A DNA stretch of 64,000 nucleotides from Strix aluco (Eukaryota > Chordata > Aves > Strigiformes > Strigidae), in contig NC_133943.1 in the NCBI RefSeq assembly GCF_031877795.1, forward strand, positions 9,789,001 to 9,853,000, read 5' to 3'. The notes under the pieces were generated by a model that had not been told where the DNA came from, ran no database searches, and worked only from the letters and a program-made list of their open reading frames with translations. Positions 63,594 through 64,000 of the stretch are shown here, piece after piece; within the stretch, counting starts at the first letter, position 1; every line of letters begins with the position of its first letter. Both the position numbers and the translations under genes were made by a program.

Positions 63594-64000
63594 AATCATA
63601 GAATCATCTAGGCTGGAAAAGACCTTGAAGATCACCTAGTCCAACCATTAACGTCACACTGGCAGTTCCCAACTACAGCATACCCCTAAGCACTAAGTCA
63701 ACTTTACTCTTAAACACCTCCAGGGATGGGGACTCCACCACCGCCCTGGGCAGCCCATTCCAACGCCTAACAACCCGTTCTGTAAAGAACTACTTCCTAA
63801 TATCCAGTCTAAACCTTCCCTGGCGCAATTTGAGGCCATTCCCTCTTGTCCTATCCCTTGTTACTTGGTTGAAGAGACTCATCCCCAGCTCTCTGCAACC
63901 TCCTGTCAGGTAGTTGTAGAGGGCGATGAGGTCTCCCCTCAGCCTCCTCTTCTCCAGACTAAACACCCCCAGTTCCCTCAGCCGCTCCTCGTACGACATG
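63594..64000 (-). mobile_element. CR1 LINE in ovoinhibitor intron, runs off window
   Basis: On the - strand the segment ends with the CR1 terminus ('ggttggactaggtgatcttc' to 'gattctatgat'), and upstream it encodes the CR1 ORF2 tail ([20 protein letters not shown], then DLI, and [12 protein letters not shown]). The reading frame is open over about 70 codons, so it is younger than the other copies. Confidence 0.93.

Noticed and set aside
1-64000. Retroviral or other capsid-bearing elements, tRNA, rRNA and CRISPR
   Set aside because: No LTR-like pairs, polyprotein words, RNA gene folds or spaced repeats were seen by eye.

Overview
This window is nuclear DNA from a bird. The evidence is CR1 LINE fragments on both strands, vertebrate exon-intron structure, and genes for two classic avian egg-white inhibitors, ovomucoid and ovoinhibitor. 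The ovomucoid third domain differs from chicken and turkey, so a non-galliform bird is plausible, but I cannot name the species.

Layout. From 1 to about 5.2 kb lie the last four exons and 3' UTR of UBLCP1 on the + strand. From about 5.2 to 20.7 kb is intergenic DNA with old CR1 pieces and no gene I can support. From 20.7 kb to the right edge is a cluster of Kazal-type serine protease inhibitor (SPINK) genes, all on the - strand: a SPINK6-like single-Kazal gene (20.8-24.9 kb); a three-Kazal, ovomucoid-like paralogue (28.3-32.5 kb); a single-Kazal gene with an odd last exon (about 38.0-40.0 kb); ovomucoid (41.9-47.2 kb); relics of at least one more ovomucoid/ovoinhibitor-type gene (49.8-54.9 kb); and the 3' half of ovoinhibitor (60.4 kb to beyond 64 kb). 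CR1 copies lie at 50.5, 58.1-59.5 and 63.6-64.0 kb.

All cluster genes share one build: a short signal-peptide exon ending in phase 1, a tiny second exon (17-26 nt) ending in phase 0, then for each Kazal domain an 'a' exon (110-137 nt, ending with two bases of a split codon) and a 'b' exon (46-61 nt). TATA-like boxes lie roughly 80-105 bases upstream of the four complete ATGs, and AATAAA signals lie about 95-130 bases past most stops. The genes presumably arose by tandem duplication, with domain gain or loss by adding or dropping a/b exon pairs. The products are secreted inhibitors whose P1 residues differ (Arg, Lys, Leu, Met, Ala, Phe), so together they would cover trypsin-, chymotrypsin- and elastase-like proteases. 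I found no RNA gene or CRISPR array. The most interesting material is the intact three-Kazal paralogue, the decayed Kazal exons between ovomucoid and ovoinhibitor, and the changed reactive sites.
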